This document shows, one piece after another, positions 1 through 9,457 of a stretch of DNA of 64,000 nt. This stretch comes from CAYVUM01 sp964619055 (GTDB taxonomy: Bacteria; Pseudomonadota; Alphaproteobacteria; Rhodospirillales; Defluviicoccaceae), in the NCBI GenBank assembly GCA_964619055.1, contig CAZUDB010000004.1, forward strand, positions 1 through 64,000, given 5' to 3'. A program made the position numbers and the translations under genes. A model generated the notes under the pieces. The model was not told the origin of the DNA and searched no databases. It was given only the letters and a program-made list of their open reading frames with translations. Within the stretch, counting starts at the first letter, position 1, and each line of letters starts with the position of its first letter.

Positions 1-645
1 GCCCCCCTCCACATCATCGATCCCGCGGGCCCACCGGGGACCAGCCCATCTCCAACGGGCACCGCAGCCGATTCGGAGCTGATCGCGGCCTTTCTTCGCG
101 GGGCCGGCATGGACCCGTCAGCGATGGAGGGTCGCGATGCGGCCGCAACCATGGAGACGCTTGGCGCCACCTTGCGCGCCACGGTGGAGGGGTTGATCCT
201 GCTCTTGAATGCGCGCAAGAAGATTACGAGCCAGTTTGCGGTCGAACAAACGATGATGACGGTGGACAACACCAACCCGCTCAAGTTCTCCCGGGATGCC
301 GATCAAGCCATGAGCCGGATGTTCGGGCGAGACAGCGGCGGCTATCTCGGCCCCCGCAAAGCTGTCACCGAAGCGCTTGAAGACGTTAGCACGCTGCAGT
401 TTGCCTTGTTGGCCGGTGTCCAAGATGCTTGGGGCGACTTGTTGGCCCGCTTCGATCCGGAAGCGCTGGAACAACGGATCGGCAAGGAGGGAGGGGTCGC
501 CAGCCTGCTTGCCTCGGCCAAGGGACGCTGCTGGGATTTGTACTGCGATCGCCATCGCGAGATGCAGGAGGACGCAGACAACGTGTTTCGGGTCCGCATC
601 GCCGATGCCCTGCAATCCCGCCTGCGGAGCGGCAACGGCTCGTGA
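1..645 (+). CDS. tagH: Type VI secretion FHA-domain protein TagH, C-terminal part (5' end outside window)
   Basis: The frame is open from base 1, so the gene begins upstream. The visible part (about 214 residues) is the helical C-terminal domain of T6SS-associated FHA proteins: a run of the type LRATVEGLILLLNARKKIT followed by a region around NPLKFSRDADQAM that ends in a long helical tail. The phosphothreonine-binding FHA domain would lie N-terminal and is not seen. In systems of this kind the FHA protein is the target of a threonine-phosphorylation switch, which agrees with the PP2C phosphatase at the other end of this cluster. It sits 29 bases before tssJ in the same direction. Confidence 0.82.
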   Translation, partial: APLHIIDPAGPPGTSPSPTGTAADSELIAAFLRGAGMDPSAMEGRDAAATMETLGATLRATVEGLILLLNARKKITSQFAVEQTMMTVDNTNPLKFSRDADQAMSRMFGRDSGGYLGPRKAVTEALEDVSTLQFALLAGVQDAWGDLLARFDPEALEQRIGKEGGVASLLASAKGRCWDLYCDRHREMQEDADNVFRVRIADALQSRLRSGNGS

Positions 646-674
646 CCGGGTTCGGACTAGAAGGAGTGGAGAGT

Positions 675-1226
675 TTGACCCAGACCAACCGGGATCGATA
701 CCGGCGTCTGCCGTGGCCGAGCGCGATCCCACTGCGATCCGGCGTGAGGCCGCTGACGCTTCTCGCTTTGGCCAGCACGGTCGTGCTCGCGGCGTGCTCG
801 TCCGATGACGGTCCGGTTGCGACCCGTATTGACGCGACGGTCACCGCCACCGAGGACGCCAACCCGGACTTCAACGGCGAAGCCTCACCCGTGTTCGTGC
901 GCATCTTCGAGCTGACCAGCGATTCCGCCTTCAATACGGCCACCTTCTCCGCACTTTGGAACGAAGACAGCGCCACGCTGGGCGCGGAGATGGTAGGACG
1001 AGAGGAGGTGGTTCTGACCCCTGGGGCGTCCACCGTTGTCGGCCGGGAGTTCCAGCCCGGCTCAAAGGTGATGGCGGTGGTGGCAAGCTATCAGAACATC
1101 GACAGCGCCTCGTGGCGGGCAACGGCGCCGGTGACCGAAAACCAAGTCAACGGCTTCGAAGTGACGGTGGGACGCTCCAAGGTGGAGATTGCCGAAAAGC
1201 CCATCGCCCCGCCGGACGATGACTGA
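675..1226 (+). CDS. tssJ: Type VI secretion lipoprotein TssJ (VasD/Lip)
   Basis: An outer-membrane lipoprotein of the T6SS membrane complex, which contacts the periplasmic part of TssM. A hydrophobic signal (LTLLALASTVVLAAC) ends in a lipobox whose cysteine would be lipidated, followed by SSDDG. The mature part has the TssJ features VRIFEL, an SAFNTATFSALW stretch and a VVASYQNIDSASW segment. I chose the TTG at 675 because AAGGAG lies at 661-666, eight bases upstream. The longer open frame to 429 overlaps tagH and is unlikely to be used. Length of about 183 residues is normal for the family. Confidence 0.88.
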   Translation: MTQTNRDRYRRLPWPSAIPLRSGVRPLTLLALASTVVLAACSSDDGPVATRIDATVTATEDANPDFNGEASPVFVRIFELTSDSAFNTATFSALWNEDSATLGAEMVGREEVVLTPGASTVVGREFQPGSKVMAVVASYQNIDSASWRATAPVTENQVNGFEVTVGRSKVEIAEKPIAPPDDD

Positions 1227-1244
1227 GCCGACGGGCGGCGGGCA

Positions 1245-2606
1245 ATGCACTGGTATGGTAAAGTCGTCTGGTCCGAGGGCATGTTCCTTCGCTGCCAGCA
1301 TTTCCAGCAGCAGGACCGTTACCTAGAGAACCTCGTCCGCGGCTCCGTCGTGAACGGACTGCCCTTCCCTTGGGGCGTTCGCCGCCTTGTGCTGGACGCC
1401 GCGGTTCTAGAACGCGGACGCATCGCCGTTGTGGAGGCGGACGGCATCCTGCCCGATGGCACTCCCTTCAACGTGCCGAAAGATCAGGACGCACCACCGG
1501 CGCTGGCCCTAGACGAAACCACACGTGACGAAACGATTTACCTGTGCCTGCCCGTCGATCAGGCCGGCAAGGCGGTGGCCGAGGTCAGCGATGGCGACAC
1601 CGGCGCCGCTCGCTTTCAGGCGTCCGTTACCAAGGTGGCGGACTGCAGCGATGTTCGCACCGGGTCCGAGGCGGACATTCGGCTTGGGCATTTGTGCCTG
1701 CGCCTGATGCAGGGCGGTGACGACCGCTCCGGCTACTTCGGCATCCCCGTCGCCCGCATCCGAGACGTCAGCGCAAACGGCAAAGTCACCCTGGACAAGA
1801 CCTTCATTCCGACCTGCCTCAGCATCCAAGCCTCGGACCAGCTTCGCGGTTTCGTGGTCGAGTTGCAGGGCCTGCTCCACCAGCGCGGCGATGCGCTGGC
1901 CAAGGTCGACAACGCCCCGGAGCGTCAGGGCACGGTCGCCGACCATATCAACTTCATGCTGCTTCAACTGGTTAATCGCCATGAGCCGGTCCTGACGCAC
2001 TTGGCTGGCGATGCGGATTTCCATCCGGAAGCCCTGTTCAGACTTTACCTGCAGCTGGCCGGGGAGCTTGCGACGTTTTTCTCGCGCAGTCAGCGACCGC
2101 CGGAGTTTCCCGCCTACCGCCACGACGACCTGACCGCCACTTTCGAGCCGCTGGAAGCGACGATCCGGGAGTTCTTGTCCGTTGAGTTCGAGAAACGAGC
2201 CATTCAGATCCCGCTTCAGGCCCACCCCGAGTACGGGCTTTATGTCGGCAAGATTGAGGACCGCTCGCTGCTGTCCTCCGCCGCTTTCGTTCTGGCTGTG
2301 ACCTCCGATCTCGATGCCGCCTCCATGGCCCGCCAATTCCCGGATCACAGCAAGACGGGTGCCGTGGAACAAATCCAAAAGCTGGTCAACCTGGCTTTGC
2401 TCGGCATTCCGCTGCGCCCCCGACCAACGGCACCGCGGCAAATCAATTACAACATCAACGCCGCCTACTTCGAGCTGGACAAGACGTCCGAGCATTGGAG
2501 CGAGTTGGAGCAGTCCGGCGGCATCGCTTTTTTCGTCGCCGGCAAGTTCCCCAATCTGAAGCTGGAGCTTTGGGCAATTCGACCGGTGGGACAGCGACAT
2601 GCCTGA
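1245..2606 (+). CDS. tssK: Type VI secretion baseplate subunit TssK
   Basis: TssK links the T6SS baseplate to the membrane complex through TssL and TssM. The N-terminus MHWYGKVVWSEGMFLRCQHF is the family signature (VxWxEGMFLxPQHFQQ type), and the length of 453 residues is typical. The C-terminal part carries LVNLALLGIPLRPRP and YFELDKTSEHWSEL, also characteristic. It follows tssJ by 18 bases and its last 8 bases overlap the tssL start, so the genes are probably translationally coupled. Confidence 0.95.
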   Translation: MHWYGKVVWSEGMFLRCQHFQQQDRYLENLVRGSVVNGLPFPWGVRRLVLDAAVLERGRIAVVEADGILPDGTPFNVPKDQDAPPALALDETTRDETIYLCLPVDQAGKAVAEVSDGDTGAARFQASVTKVADCSDVRTGSEADIRLGHLCLRLMQGGDDRSGYFGIPVARIRDVSANGKVTLDKTFIPTCLSIQASDQLRGFVVELQGLLHQRGDALAKVDNAPERQGTVADHINFMLLQLVNRHEPVLTHLAGDADFHPEALFRLYLQLAGELATFFSRSQRPPEFPAYRHDDLTATFEPLEATIREFLSVEFEKRAIQIPLQAHPEYGLYVGKIEDRSLLSSAAFVLAVTSDLDAASMARQFPDHSKTGAVEQIQKLVNLALLGIPLRPRPTAPRQINYNINAAYFELDKTSEHWSELEQSGGIAFFVAGKFPNLKLELWAIRPVGQRHA

Positions 2607-4122
2607 TCCGAAGGGGCCTCCGCGCGAGTTGGACGATGGCCGCACGATCATCATGCCGACGCCGGGCGGAAAACGCCGCGGTGGCGCCGCCGCCGGGGCG
2701 CCACCCGTTGGATCGCCACCAGGACTGGAGAGCGCCCCGGGCATGCGCGGACCGGCAACGCGAAGCGGGCCTGCCATAGCCACGGAGCCGGTCTCGTTGG
2801 ATGCGATCGAAGGCGTCGGCGACAATCCGCTGCTCCGCGCATCCGGGACAATCCTGGCCTTGATCCCGCACTTGCGGACGACCCCCGATCACCAGGACGT
2901 CATCGGCCTTCGACAACGCATGATCGGAATCTTGACCTCGTTCGAGGACACCGTATGTGCAGCCGGGATCGACCCGGAAACAGCACGTCGCGCCAAGTAC
3001 GCGCTCTGTACGCTGGTCGACGAGTCGGTGATGACCACCCCCTGGGGTCACCAAACCGGCTGGGGGACGGAATCCCTACTCGTGACCTTTTTCGGCGAGG
3101 TGTTCGGGGGTGAGCGCTTCTATGTCCATCTCGGCCAAGCCTTAGAGTATCCCGCCCGGAACTTGGACTTTCTTGAACTCAATTACGTCTGTCTCGTTCT
3201 CGGCTACAAGGGACGCTACGGCCGCGACCCGGATGGCCCGACTCGGCTGCGCGAGCTGACCCGTGAGCTTTATCGAGTCATCCGGCACGAGCGCGGCGAA
3301 CCTCTTCAGGAGTTATCGCCGCGGTGGGCTGGGGTGATCGATCGCCGGCCCAAGATCTCCCAGTACATGGCGTGGTGGGTGGTGCCGGTGGTAGCGGTGG
3401 CCGTCTGCCTCTTGTCGTACGTGGGGCTCAGTTACGCCCTCAACGAAGAGTCCGACCCGGTGTTCGCGCAAGTGTCCGATCTTAAGACGCCGCCACCGCT
3501 GCCGGAGCCCGCAGCCGACGTCCCCTTTGTCCTGCCGATACCGGCTCGCGCCCCGGACACTCCCACCCTGCCTGTGGATCCAAATCCGCCGCCGAACCCA
3601 CTGGCCGAGGATTTGTGCCGCGCTTTGAAGGCGGAAATCACCGCCAAGGACCTCGCCATACAGGATCAGACCCGCACCCATGACCTGTGTGTGGTGCCCA
3701 ATCCTGGCGGCGCCGAGCGGCTGGCCGAGCGGCGCCAGGACGCCGAAAGCGTTAAGATCATCCTGTTCAACAGCGGATTGTTCCCAAGCGGCAGGGCTGC
3801 CGTGGGCGATCGGTTCAAGGGCATCATCGAGAAGATCGGCGCGGTCCTGAAGCAGGACCGCCCGCCCGGTCCCTACATCATCTCGGGTCATTCGGACAAC
3901 GTGCCGATCCGGACCGCCCGGTTCCCCTCTAACTTCCACCTCTCCAAAGCCCGTGCCGAGGCCGTCGCAGCCATCCTGTCCCCGGTCCTGGACGGCACCG
4001 CAGAGTTACAGGTGGAAGGGCTCGCCGACAAAGAGCCCATTGGCGACAATGCAACGGCCGACGGCCGCGCGCTGAACCGTCGCGTGGAAATCGACGTGCC
4101 GAACCAGCTCGGGGACGGATGA
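2599..4122 (+). CDS. tssL: Type VI secretion protein TssL (DotU/IcmH family) with C-terminal OmpA-like peptidoglycan-binding domain
   Basis: An inner-membrane T6SS protein with three parts. First is a Pro/Gly/Ala-rich N-terminal tail of about 70 residues. A cytoplasmic DotU domain (about 75-245) follows, containing TARRAKYALCTLVDESVMTT and a TPWG-type motif. Last comes one transmembrane helix (about 258-282) and a periplasmic region ending in an OmpA-like domain (about 390-505; SGHSDNVPI, LSKARAEAV and NRRVEIDV near the end). This is the evolved TssL type that anchors itself to peptidoglycan without a separate TagL. The start overlaps tssK by 8 bases. Confidence 0.93.
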   Translation: MPDPKGPPRELDDGRTIIMPTPGGKRRGGAAAGAPPVGSPPGLESAPGMRGPATRSGPAIATEPVSLDAIEGVGDNPLLRASGTILALIPHLRTTPDHQDVIGLRQRMIGILTSFEDTVCAAGIDPETARRAKYALCTLVDESVMTTPWGHQTGWGTESLLVTFFGEVFGGERFYVHLGQALEYPARNLDFLELNYVCLVLGYKGRYGRDPDGPTRLRELTRELYRVIRHERGEPLQELSPRWAGVIDRRPKISQYMAWWVVPVVAVAVCLLSYVGLSYALNEESDPVFAQVSDLKTPPPLPEPAADVPFVLPIPARAPDTPTLPVDPNPPPNPLAEDLCRALKAEITAKDLAIQDQTRTHDLCVVPNPGGAERLAERRQDAESVKIILFNSGLFPSGRAAVGDRFKGIIEKIGAVLKQDRPPGPYIISGHSDNVPIRTARFPSNFHLSKARAEAVAAILSPVLDGTAELQVEGLADKEPIGDNATADGRALNRRVEIDVPNQLGDG

Positions 4123-4206
4123 CGACGCGGGTTGTTAGTTTCCCCGGGAGCCGTTCCCCAGTCCCGGGCGTTGCGGCAGAGGCCAGAAGGATGCGCGACC
4201 GCAGCC

Positions 4207-7200
4207 ATGGGTAAAGTCCTCTCCCTGATCTTGGGTTTCCTCGGCAACTCCTGGTTCCTGTCGATCGTGGGCCTGATTTTGTTTTCGGTCCTGATCTGGA
4301 TGTTTGGCGATGCCGTTGCCGTTGGCGGCGTGGCCCCCTTGGGCTCACCGATCAGCCGCATCGGCACCATCGCCGGGATCTGGATCCTGTGGCTGATCTG
4401 GAAGCTGATTGCGGTCCTTCGCGCGCGCAAGGCCAACGACAGAATGGTGACGACGCTTGCGGAGGACCAGGCGGCGGCCGACCCCAACCAACTCGCCGCC
4501 GATGACGAACGCAGCGCGCTCCGCGATCGCTTCCGCGACGCCATGCGTGCGCTGAAGGGCGCGCGTTTCACCAGCAAGAGTGGTCGCAAGTATCTTTACC
4601 AGTTGCCCTGGTACCTCGTGATCGGACCGCCCGGCGGCGGCAAAACCACGGCGATCGCCAACTCCGGGCTCAAGTTCTCGCTACAGGATCAGTTCGGCAA
4701 AGATGCCATCGGTGGGGTCGGCGGCACTCGCAACTGCGATTGGTTCTTCACTGAGGACGCGGTGCTGATCGACACGGCCGGGCGCTATACGACTCAGGAC
4801 AGCAACGCACCGGTGGACACCTCCGCCTGGCGCGGCTTCCTGGAGCTGTTGCGCAGGTATCGCAAGCGACGACCGGTGGACGGAATCATCATCGGCATTC
4901 CGGTCACGGAGCTGTTGGGCGCGGACGCGATGCGCCGCGAAGCCCATGCGGAGGCGGTGCGCAAGCGTGTTCAGGAGGTATCCGAGACGCTCCAACTCCG
5001 CGCGCCGGTCTATGTCATGCTACTGAAGTGTGATCTGGTCGCAGGCTTCAATGAGTTCTTCGCCGACCTGCGGCCCGCGGACTTGGAGCAGGTGTGGGGC
5101 GTCACCTTCCCGATCGCACGCTCCCAGCGGCCAAGCACCGCCATCAAGATTTTTCCGCAAGAGTTCGAGGACATGGTCGAGCGGCTCAACGCGCGCGTCA
5201 TCACCCGTCTCGAACATGAAACGGACGTGCAGCGCCGCGGCGCGATCTTGGCCTTTCCGCAGCAGATCGCGCTGTTGAAGGAACCCATCGTCAGCTTCCT
5301 GAACTCCGCCTTTTCCGAGACGCGCTATGACCAGCCGGTGCTGCTGCGCGGTGTCTATCTCTCCAGTGCCACGCAGGAGGGGGCGCCCATCGACCGGCTG
5401 GTGGGTGCGCTGGCCCAGACCTTCGGCCTCGATCGCCCCCAGATGGCGATCCAATCCGTGCGCGGGCGCAGCTATTTCCTGACCTCCCTGTTCCGCGATG
5501 TGATTTTCCGCGAATCGGGCCTGGTGACGGCCACCGGCTTTTTTGAACGCAATCGCGCCCTGCTGCTCCGCGGCTTCTATGCCGGCGCCGCCGTGATCAC
5601 CGGCCTGATCGTGATCGGAATGGTGGTCAGCTACATGCGCAACGACGCCTACGTAGCGGAGGTCGCCAAGGCCGCAGACGAATACGAGGAGCGCTACGAC
5701 CGCGCGCCACCGGGCACCGGCGATCTGACCAACGATCTCTGGGCTTTGACCCGACTCAGCAGCCTGCCCGGCGGCTGGGATGAGCGCAACGAGGGCTCGG
5801 CCCTGCTCAGTTCCTTCGGTCTGAGCCAGCACGACAAGCTCGGCAGCGCCGCCATTGAAAAGTACCGCGGGGGGCTCAGGACGATTTTGATGCCGCGACT
5901 GATGGCGCGGCTGGAAGAGCAACTGAGCAAGAGCGTCGCCGACGCCCAGGTCAGCGCCACCAGCGACACCATCGGCGTCTATGAAACCCTGAAAACCTAT
6001 CTGATGCTGGCCGATCCCAACCGACGGGACCCGGAGCGTGTGAAGTTGTGGATCGCCACGGATTGGGAGACCCGCTATCCCGGGGCGCGCTTCGCGCCAT
6101 TGCGCGAGGAATTCGAGCGTCACCTGGATGCCCAACTGGAGTTGCAGCGTCGACCTTTCCTTCGCAACACCGAGCTGGTCACGGCCGCACGGGAGACCAT
6201 CCTGCGCTCACCGCCCGCCCAGCGGATCTATGACGGCATCAAGGACGACGGCCTGCGCAGCCCCGAGTTTGCCTGGAGCGTTGCGGAGCTGCCGGCCATC
6301 CAACAGCGCTTCTTTGTCCGGCGCACCGAGCAGCCCTTGAGTGCCGGCATTCCCGGTTTCTTCACGCCGGAGGGTTACCGTAAGCTGTTTCTTCCGGCCC
6401 AAGAGGAAGCGGTTCGCCAAGCATTTGACGAGACGTGGGTTCTCGGGACCCCGACAACCGCGGAAGGTGATGATTCGGTAAGCCGGCTGCGCATCACGCA
6501 AGACGTCAGCGAGCTCTACTTTGACGATTATATTCGCGCTTGGCAGACTTTACTTGACGATCTTGATGTCATCGCTGGCAATGACGTTTCCAGCCAGGAG
6601 GAAATCGTCCGGATGCTCGGTCGGCCCAACTCGCCTCTGAAGGCCATCCTGACGGCGATTACCGAGCAAACGACGCTCACGACCCCCGCCACCGAAGACG
6701 CGAGCGCCGATGCCGCGGAAAGCCGGCTGGAGCGGATCGAGCGGCTGGCCGGCGGCGGCGCGGACGCGATCGCTGTCGACGATCCGGCCGGTAAGGTGGA
6801 TTTCTACTTCCAGAAGCTGCACGACGCCGTCAAACAAGAAGGCGCCGAGCCACCGCCGATCGATAGTGTGCTGACCGCCTTGCCGCCGGTGGAGGATTGT
6901 CTGGCCGAAGCGTCGCTGACCCTCACGGGTCCGTCCACCTCCCTGGAGGACCGAAACCAGCTCAACCTGAAATGCAAGAAAGCAGCCCGCGATCTGGACA
7001 CTCAGGCCCGCTACCAGCCGACGCCGCTGAGCCGCTGGCTCGGCAGTCTCGCGGCCGGAAGCCTTAGGCTCGTTTATCAGTCCGTTCGAACCGAGACCAC
7101 GAACGAGATCCAGGAGGCCTGGAGCGGACCCACGGTCAACTCCTGTCAGACCATGATCGACCGCCGCTATCCGGTTGATCCGTCGAGTGCCGATGACATC

Positions 7201-7800
7201 TTTATCAGCGATTTTGCCCGCTTCTTCGGTCCGGGCGGCGTTCTCGACAAGTTTTTTATCGATTTCATCCAGCCCTCCGCCGACACGGCACGCCGACCCT
7301 GGAGCTGGAAGCGGGAAGCGCCAGTCGGGATTTCTGACTCTGCTCTCAGTGTGTTCGAGACGGCGTCCGAAATCCGCGAGGCGTTCTTCCCCGACGGTGG
7401 CGCCTCCCCCTCGGCGATCTATGAGGTGGAGCCGATCTATTTGGACAAGACCCTTTCGGCACAGGTCACGTTCGAGGTGGGCGGCCAGGAGGTGACGTTC
7501 GGGCACGGACCGAGGGTTCGTAAGCGGTTCGAATGGCCCAATCCTGGACAGCCCGGTGCACGGGTGGTGTTCATGCCGCTGGATGGCAGTTCGCCCAAGA
7601 CGATTTCCTCCGACGGTGACTGGGCTTTGTTCCGGCTTCTCCGCAAAGGCAATGCGCCCTTGGGCAGCGGCCGCGAACGCTTCGATGCAACCTTCGAGAT
7701 TGATGGCCATCGCGCGACGTTCCGAATTTATGCCCAGAGCGCCAAAAACGCCTTCTCCTCCTCGGAGTTGCGAGGATTCCGGTGCCCGGAGAACCTTTGA
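4207..7800 (+). CDS. tssM: Type VI secretion membrane subunit TssM (IcmF family)
   Basis: The large inner-membrane protein of the T6SS trans-envelope complex. Two hydrophobic segments lie near the N-terminus (about 4-30 and 50-70). A P-loop GPPGGGKTT follows (about 140-148), with the IcmF stretch GVGGTRNCDWFF and a DTAGRYTTQD Walker B-like motif. A third transmembrane segment (about 457-478) precedes a long periplasmic part. The ATG at 4207 begins a clean membrane helix. The frame is open back to a TTG at 4132, so an extra 25 residues cannot be excluded. The stop overlaps the tagF start by one base. Confidence 0.93.
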   Translation: MGKVLSLILGFLGNSWFLSIVGLILFSVLIWMFGDAVAVGGVAPLGSPISRIGTIAGIWILWLIWKLIAVLRARKANDRMVTTLAEDQAAADPNQLAADDERSALRDRFRDAMRALKGARFTSKSGRKYLYQLPWYLVIGPPGGGKTTAIANSGLKFSLQDQFGKDAIGGVGGTRNCDWFFTEDAVLIDTAGRYTTQDSNAPVDTSAWRGFLELLRRYRKRRPVDGIIIGIPVTELLGADAMRREAHAEAVRKRVQEVSETLQLRAPVYVMLLKCDLVAGFNEFFADLRPADLEQVWGVTFPIARSQRPSTAIKIFPQEFEDMVERLNARVITRLEHETDVQRRGAILAFPQQIALLKEPIVSFLNSAFSETRYDQPVLLRGVYLSSATQEGAPIDRLVGALAQTFGLDRPQMAIQSVRGRSYFLTSLFRDVIFRESGLVTATGFFERNRALLLRGFYAGAAVITGLIVIGMVVSYMRNDAYVAEVAKAADEYEERYDRAPPGTGDLTNDLWALTRLSSLPGGWDERNEGSALLSSFGLSQHDKLGSAAIEKYRGGLRTILMPRLMARLEEQLSKSVADAQVSATSDTIGVYETLKTYLMLADPNRRDPERVKLWIATDWETRYPGARFAPLREEFERHLDAQLELQRRPFLRNTELVTAARETILRSPPAQRIYDGIKDDGLRSPEFAWSVAELPAIQQRFFVRRTEQPLSAGIPGFFTPEGYRKLFLPAQEEAVRQAFDETWVLGTPTTAEGDDSVSRLRITQDVSELYFDDYIRAWQTLLDDLDVIAGNDVSSQEEIVRMLGRPNSPLKAILTAITEQTTLTTPATEDASADAAESRLERIERLAGGGADAIAVDDPAGKVDFYFQKLHDAVKQEGAEPPPIDSVLTALPPVEDCLAEASLTLTGPSTSLEDRNQLNLKCKKAARDLDTQARYQPTPLSRWLGSLAAGSLRLVYQSVRTETTNEIQEAWSGPTVNSCQTMIDRRYPVDPSSADDIFISDFARFFGPGGVLDKFFIDFIQPSADTARRPWSWKREAPVGISDSALSVFETASEIREAFFPDGGASPSAIYEVEPIYLDKTLSAQVTFEVGGQEVTFGHGPRVRKRFEWPNPGQPGARVVFMPLDGSSPKTISSDGDWALFRLLRKGNAPLGSGRERFDATFEIDGHRATFRIYAQSAKNAFSSSELRGFRCPENL

Positions 7801-8606
7801 TGGAGTCTGACGGGTCCATCACCGTCGGGCTGTATGGAAAGGTCCCGGCGCGTGGCGACTTTATCACCCGCCGTCTGCCGATGACGTTCGTTCGGCCATG
7901 GGACGACTGGCTGCAGGCCGGGATCGTGGCGAGCCGGGGGATGCTCGGAGACGCCTGGTTGGAGTGTTACATGAGCGGACCGCTTTGGCGGTTCGCGTTG
8001 CCACCGGGCGTAGCGGGCCCCTCAGCGGCCGCCGGTGTGCTGATGCCGAGCGTGGATGCCGCCAACCGCCACTTTCCTTTGACCACGGCCGCCCTCCTGC
8101 CCGAACACATTCGCCACCCGTTCGCGCTCTGGCAGACCGGTGATACCTGGTTCGATGCCGCAGAGGACTTCGCCCTCTCCTGCCTAGACCAATCGACGGA
8201 CATGGCCGAAATCGAGACCGGTCTCGATGCTTTGCGTTGGCCTGAAGAGGATGGCACCGACGAGACGACGGCTACCGGCGGCGATGCCGACTCGAACGCC
8301 GCGAATGCCGTACCGGTGATGCGGCCGGCGACAGACGGTGTCCGCATCGGCCTGCCACTGGCTACGACACCGCTGGATACGCAATCGGCGTTTGGCGATC
8401 TGCTCAATGCCATGGCCGCGGATCGCTGCGGCGATTACAGCTTGTGGTGGACGACCGGGTCCGATTTCGTGGCACCGACCGTTTGGCTCGCCCAAGGCCC
8501 CGGCCTGCCGGCGGCCGACGCGTTTGCGGCCTTCCTGTCCGACCCTTTCCCCGTCGCATCCGGCTCCACCGCTCCCGTTGGCGGCCATGGGGTCAGTGCG
8601 TCGTGA
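7800..8606 (+). CDS. tagF: Type VI secretion-associated protein TagF (ImpM family)
   Basis: TagF proteins are post-translational repressors of T6SS firing; in Pseudomonas they act beside the PpkA/PppA phosphorylation switch. The N-terminus (VGLYGKVPARGDFITRRLP) is the ImpM signature, with the WDDWLQAGI segment after it. Length is about 268 residues. I prefer the ATG at 7800, coupled to the tssM stop and preceded by GGAGA at 7788-7792. A GTG at 7782 is possible. Its stop overlaps the pppA start. Confidence 0.88.
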   Translation: MESDGSITVGLYGKVPARGDFITRRLPMTFVRPWDDWLQAGIVASRGMLGDAWLECYMSGPLWRFALPPGVAGPSAAAGVLMPSVDAANRHFPLTTAALLPEHIRHPFALWQTGDTWFDAAEDFALSCLDQSTDMAEIETGLDALRWPEEDGTDETTATGGDADSNAANAVPVMRPATDGVRIGLPLATTPLDTQSAFGDLLNAMAADRCGDYSLWWTTGSDFVAPTVWLAQGPGLPAADAFAAFLSDPFPVASGSTAPVGGHGVSAS

Positions 8607-9457
8607 CCGCCGACTATCACCGGCCCCATGCCCTGCTCTGGTCATCGGCCATCGCCAGCGACACCGGCCCGCTCCGCGACGTTAATGAAGATGCATGCCT
8701 GGACGCCTCGGAAGCCGGCCTATGGGCGGTCGCCGACGGTATGGGCGGCCACATCGGTGGTCAGATTGCGAGCCGAACAGTGATCGACGCCATCGATCCG
8801 GACATAACGCACATACCCGACCGGTCAAGCGCCGCCGCCTTCGTGTCCGACGTGCGCGCCCGGCTCGAACTGGCCAACACGCGACTGCGCCACATCGCCC
8901 GAGACAGTTACGGTGGACGCGTCATCGGGAGCACGGTGGCCGTAGCCCTGGCCTATGGCTCCCAGGTCTATTGCCTGTGGGCGGGAGACAGCCGCATCTA
9001 TTTGCTGCGCGGTGGTCGGCTCCGCCAACTGAATCATGACCACTCCGCCGTCGCCGAGCTTGTGGACCGTGGACTGATCACGGTCGAGCAGGCCAAGACC
9101 CATGACCAACGCAATGTCATCACCCGCGCCGTGGGCGCCGACGATCACTTGGACTTGGAGGGCTTCGAACAGGAGGTTCTGGCCGGCGACCTCCTGCTCC
9201 TCTGTACTGACGGCCTCAACAAAGTCATCGACGATGATGAGCTCGCCGAGGTACTTCGGACCAGCGACGGTGTCGACGTTGCCCAGGCTTTGGTGGATTT
9301 GGCGCTCCAGCGCAGGGTGCCAGACAACGTTACCGCTTGCGTGATCCAGATCAGTGATCCCCCGGCGGTCGGGGCCGACGACGAGGACGTGACCATCCCG
9401 TCTCCGCCCGGCGTGCCTGGGCTTCGGCCCGAAGAGGCGGGCCGCTATTTAAGATAG
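8603..9457 (+). CDS. pppA: PP2C-family serine/threonine phosphatase, T6SS-associated (PppA/Stp1 type)
   Basis: A metal-dependent protein phosphatase with the expected PP2C motifs: RDVNEDA near residue 25, VADGMGGHIGG (metal-binding aspartate), GSTVAVAL, WAGDSRIYLLRGG and LLCTDGLNKVI. Length is about 284 residues. The GTG at 8603 overlaps the tagF stop (GTGA). In this context it should dephosphorylate the FHA protein or another T6SS component. The partner kinase (PpkA) is not in the window and may lie upstream. The last 13 bases overlap the convergent HugZ-like gene. Confidence 0.87.
   Translation: MTADYHRPHALLWSSAIASDTGPLRDVNEDACLDASEAGLWAVADGMGGHIGGQIASRTVIDAIDPDITHIPDRSSAAAFVSDVRARLELANTRLRHIARDSYGGRVIGSTVAVALAYGSQVYCLWAGDSRIYLLRGGRLRQLNHDHSAVAELVDRGLITVEQAKTHDQRNVITRAVGADDHLDLEGFEQEVLAGDLLLLCTDGLNKVIDDDELAEVLRTSDGVDVAQALVDLALQRRVPDNVTACVIQISDPPAVGADDEDVTIPSPPGVPGLRPEEAGRYLR

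Noticed and set aside
5020..7710. Two minus-strand frames of over 370 codons opposite tssM
   Set aside because: tssM is continuous and has all family motifs; the opposite frames lack ribosome-binding sites and domains.
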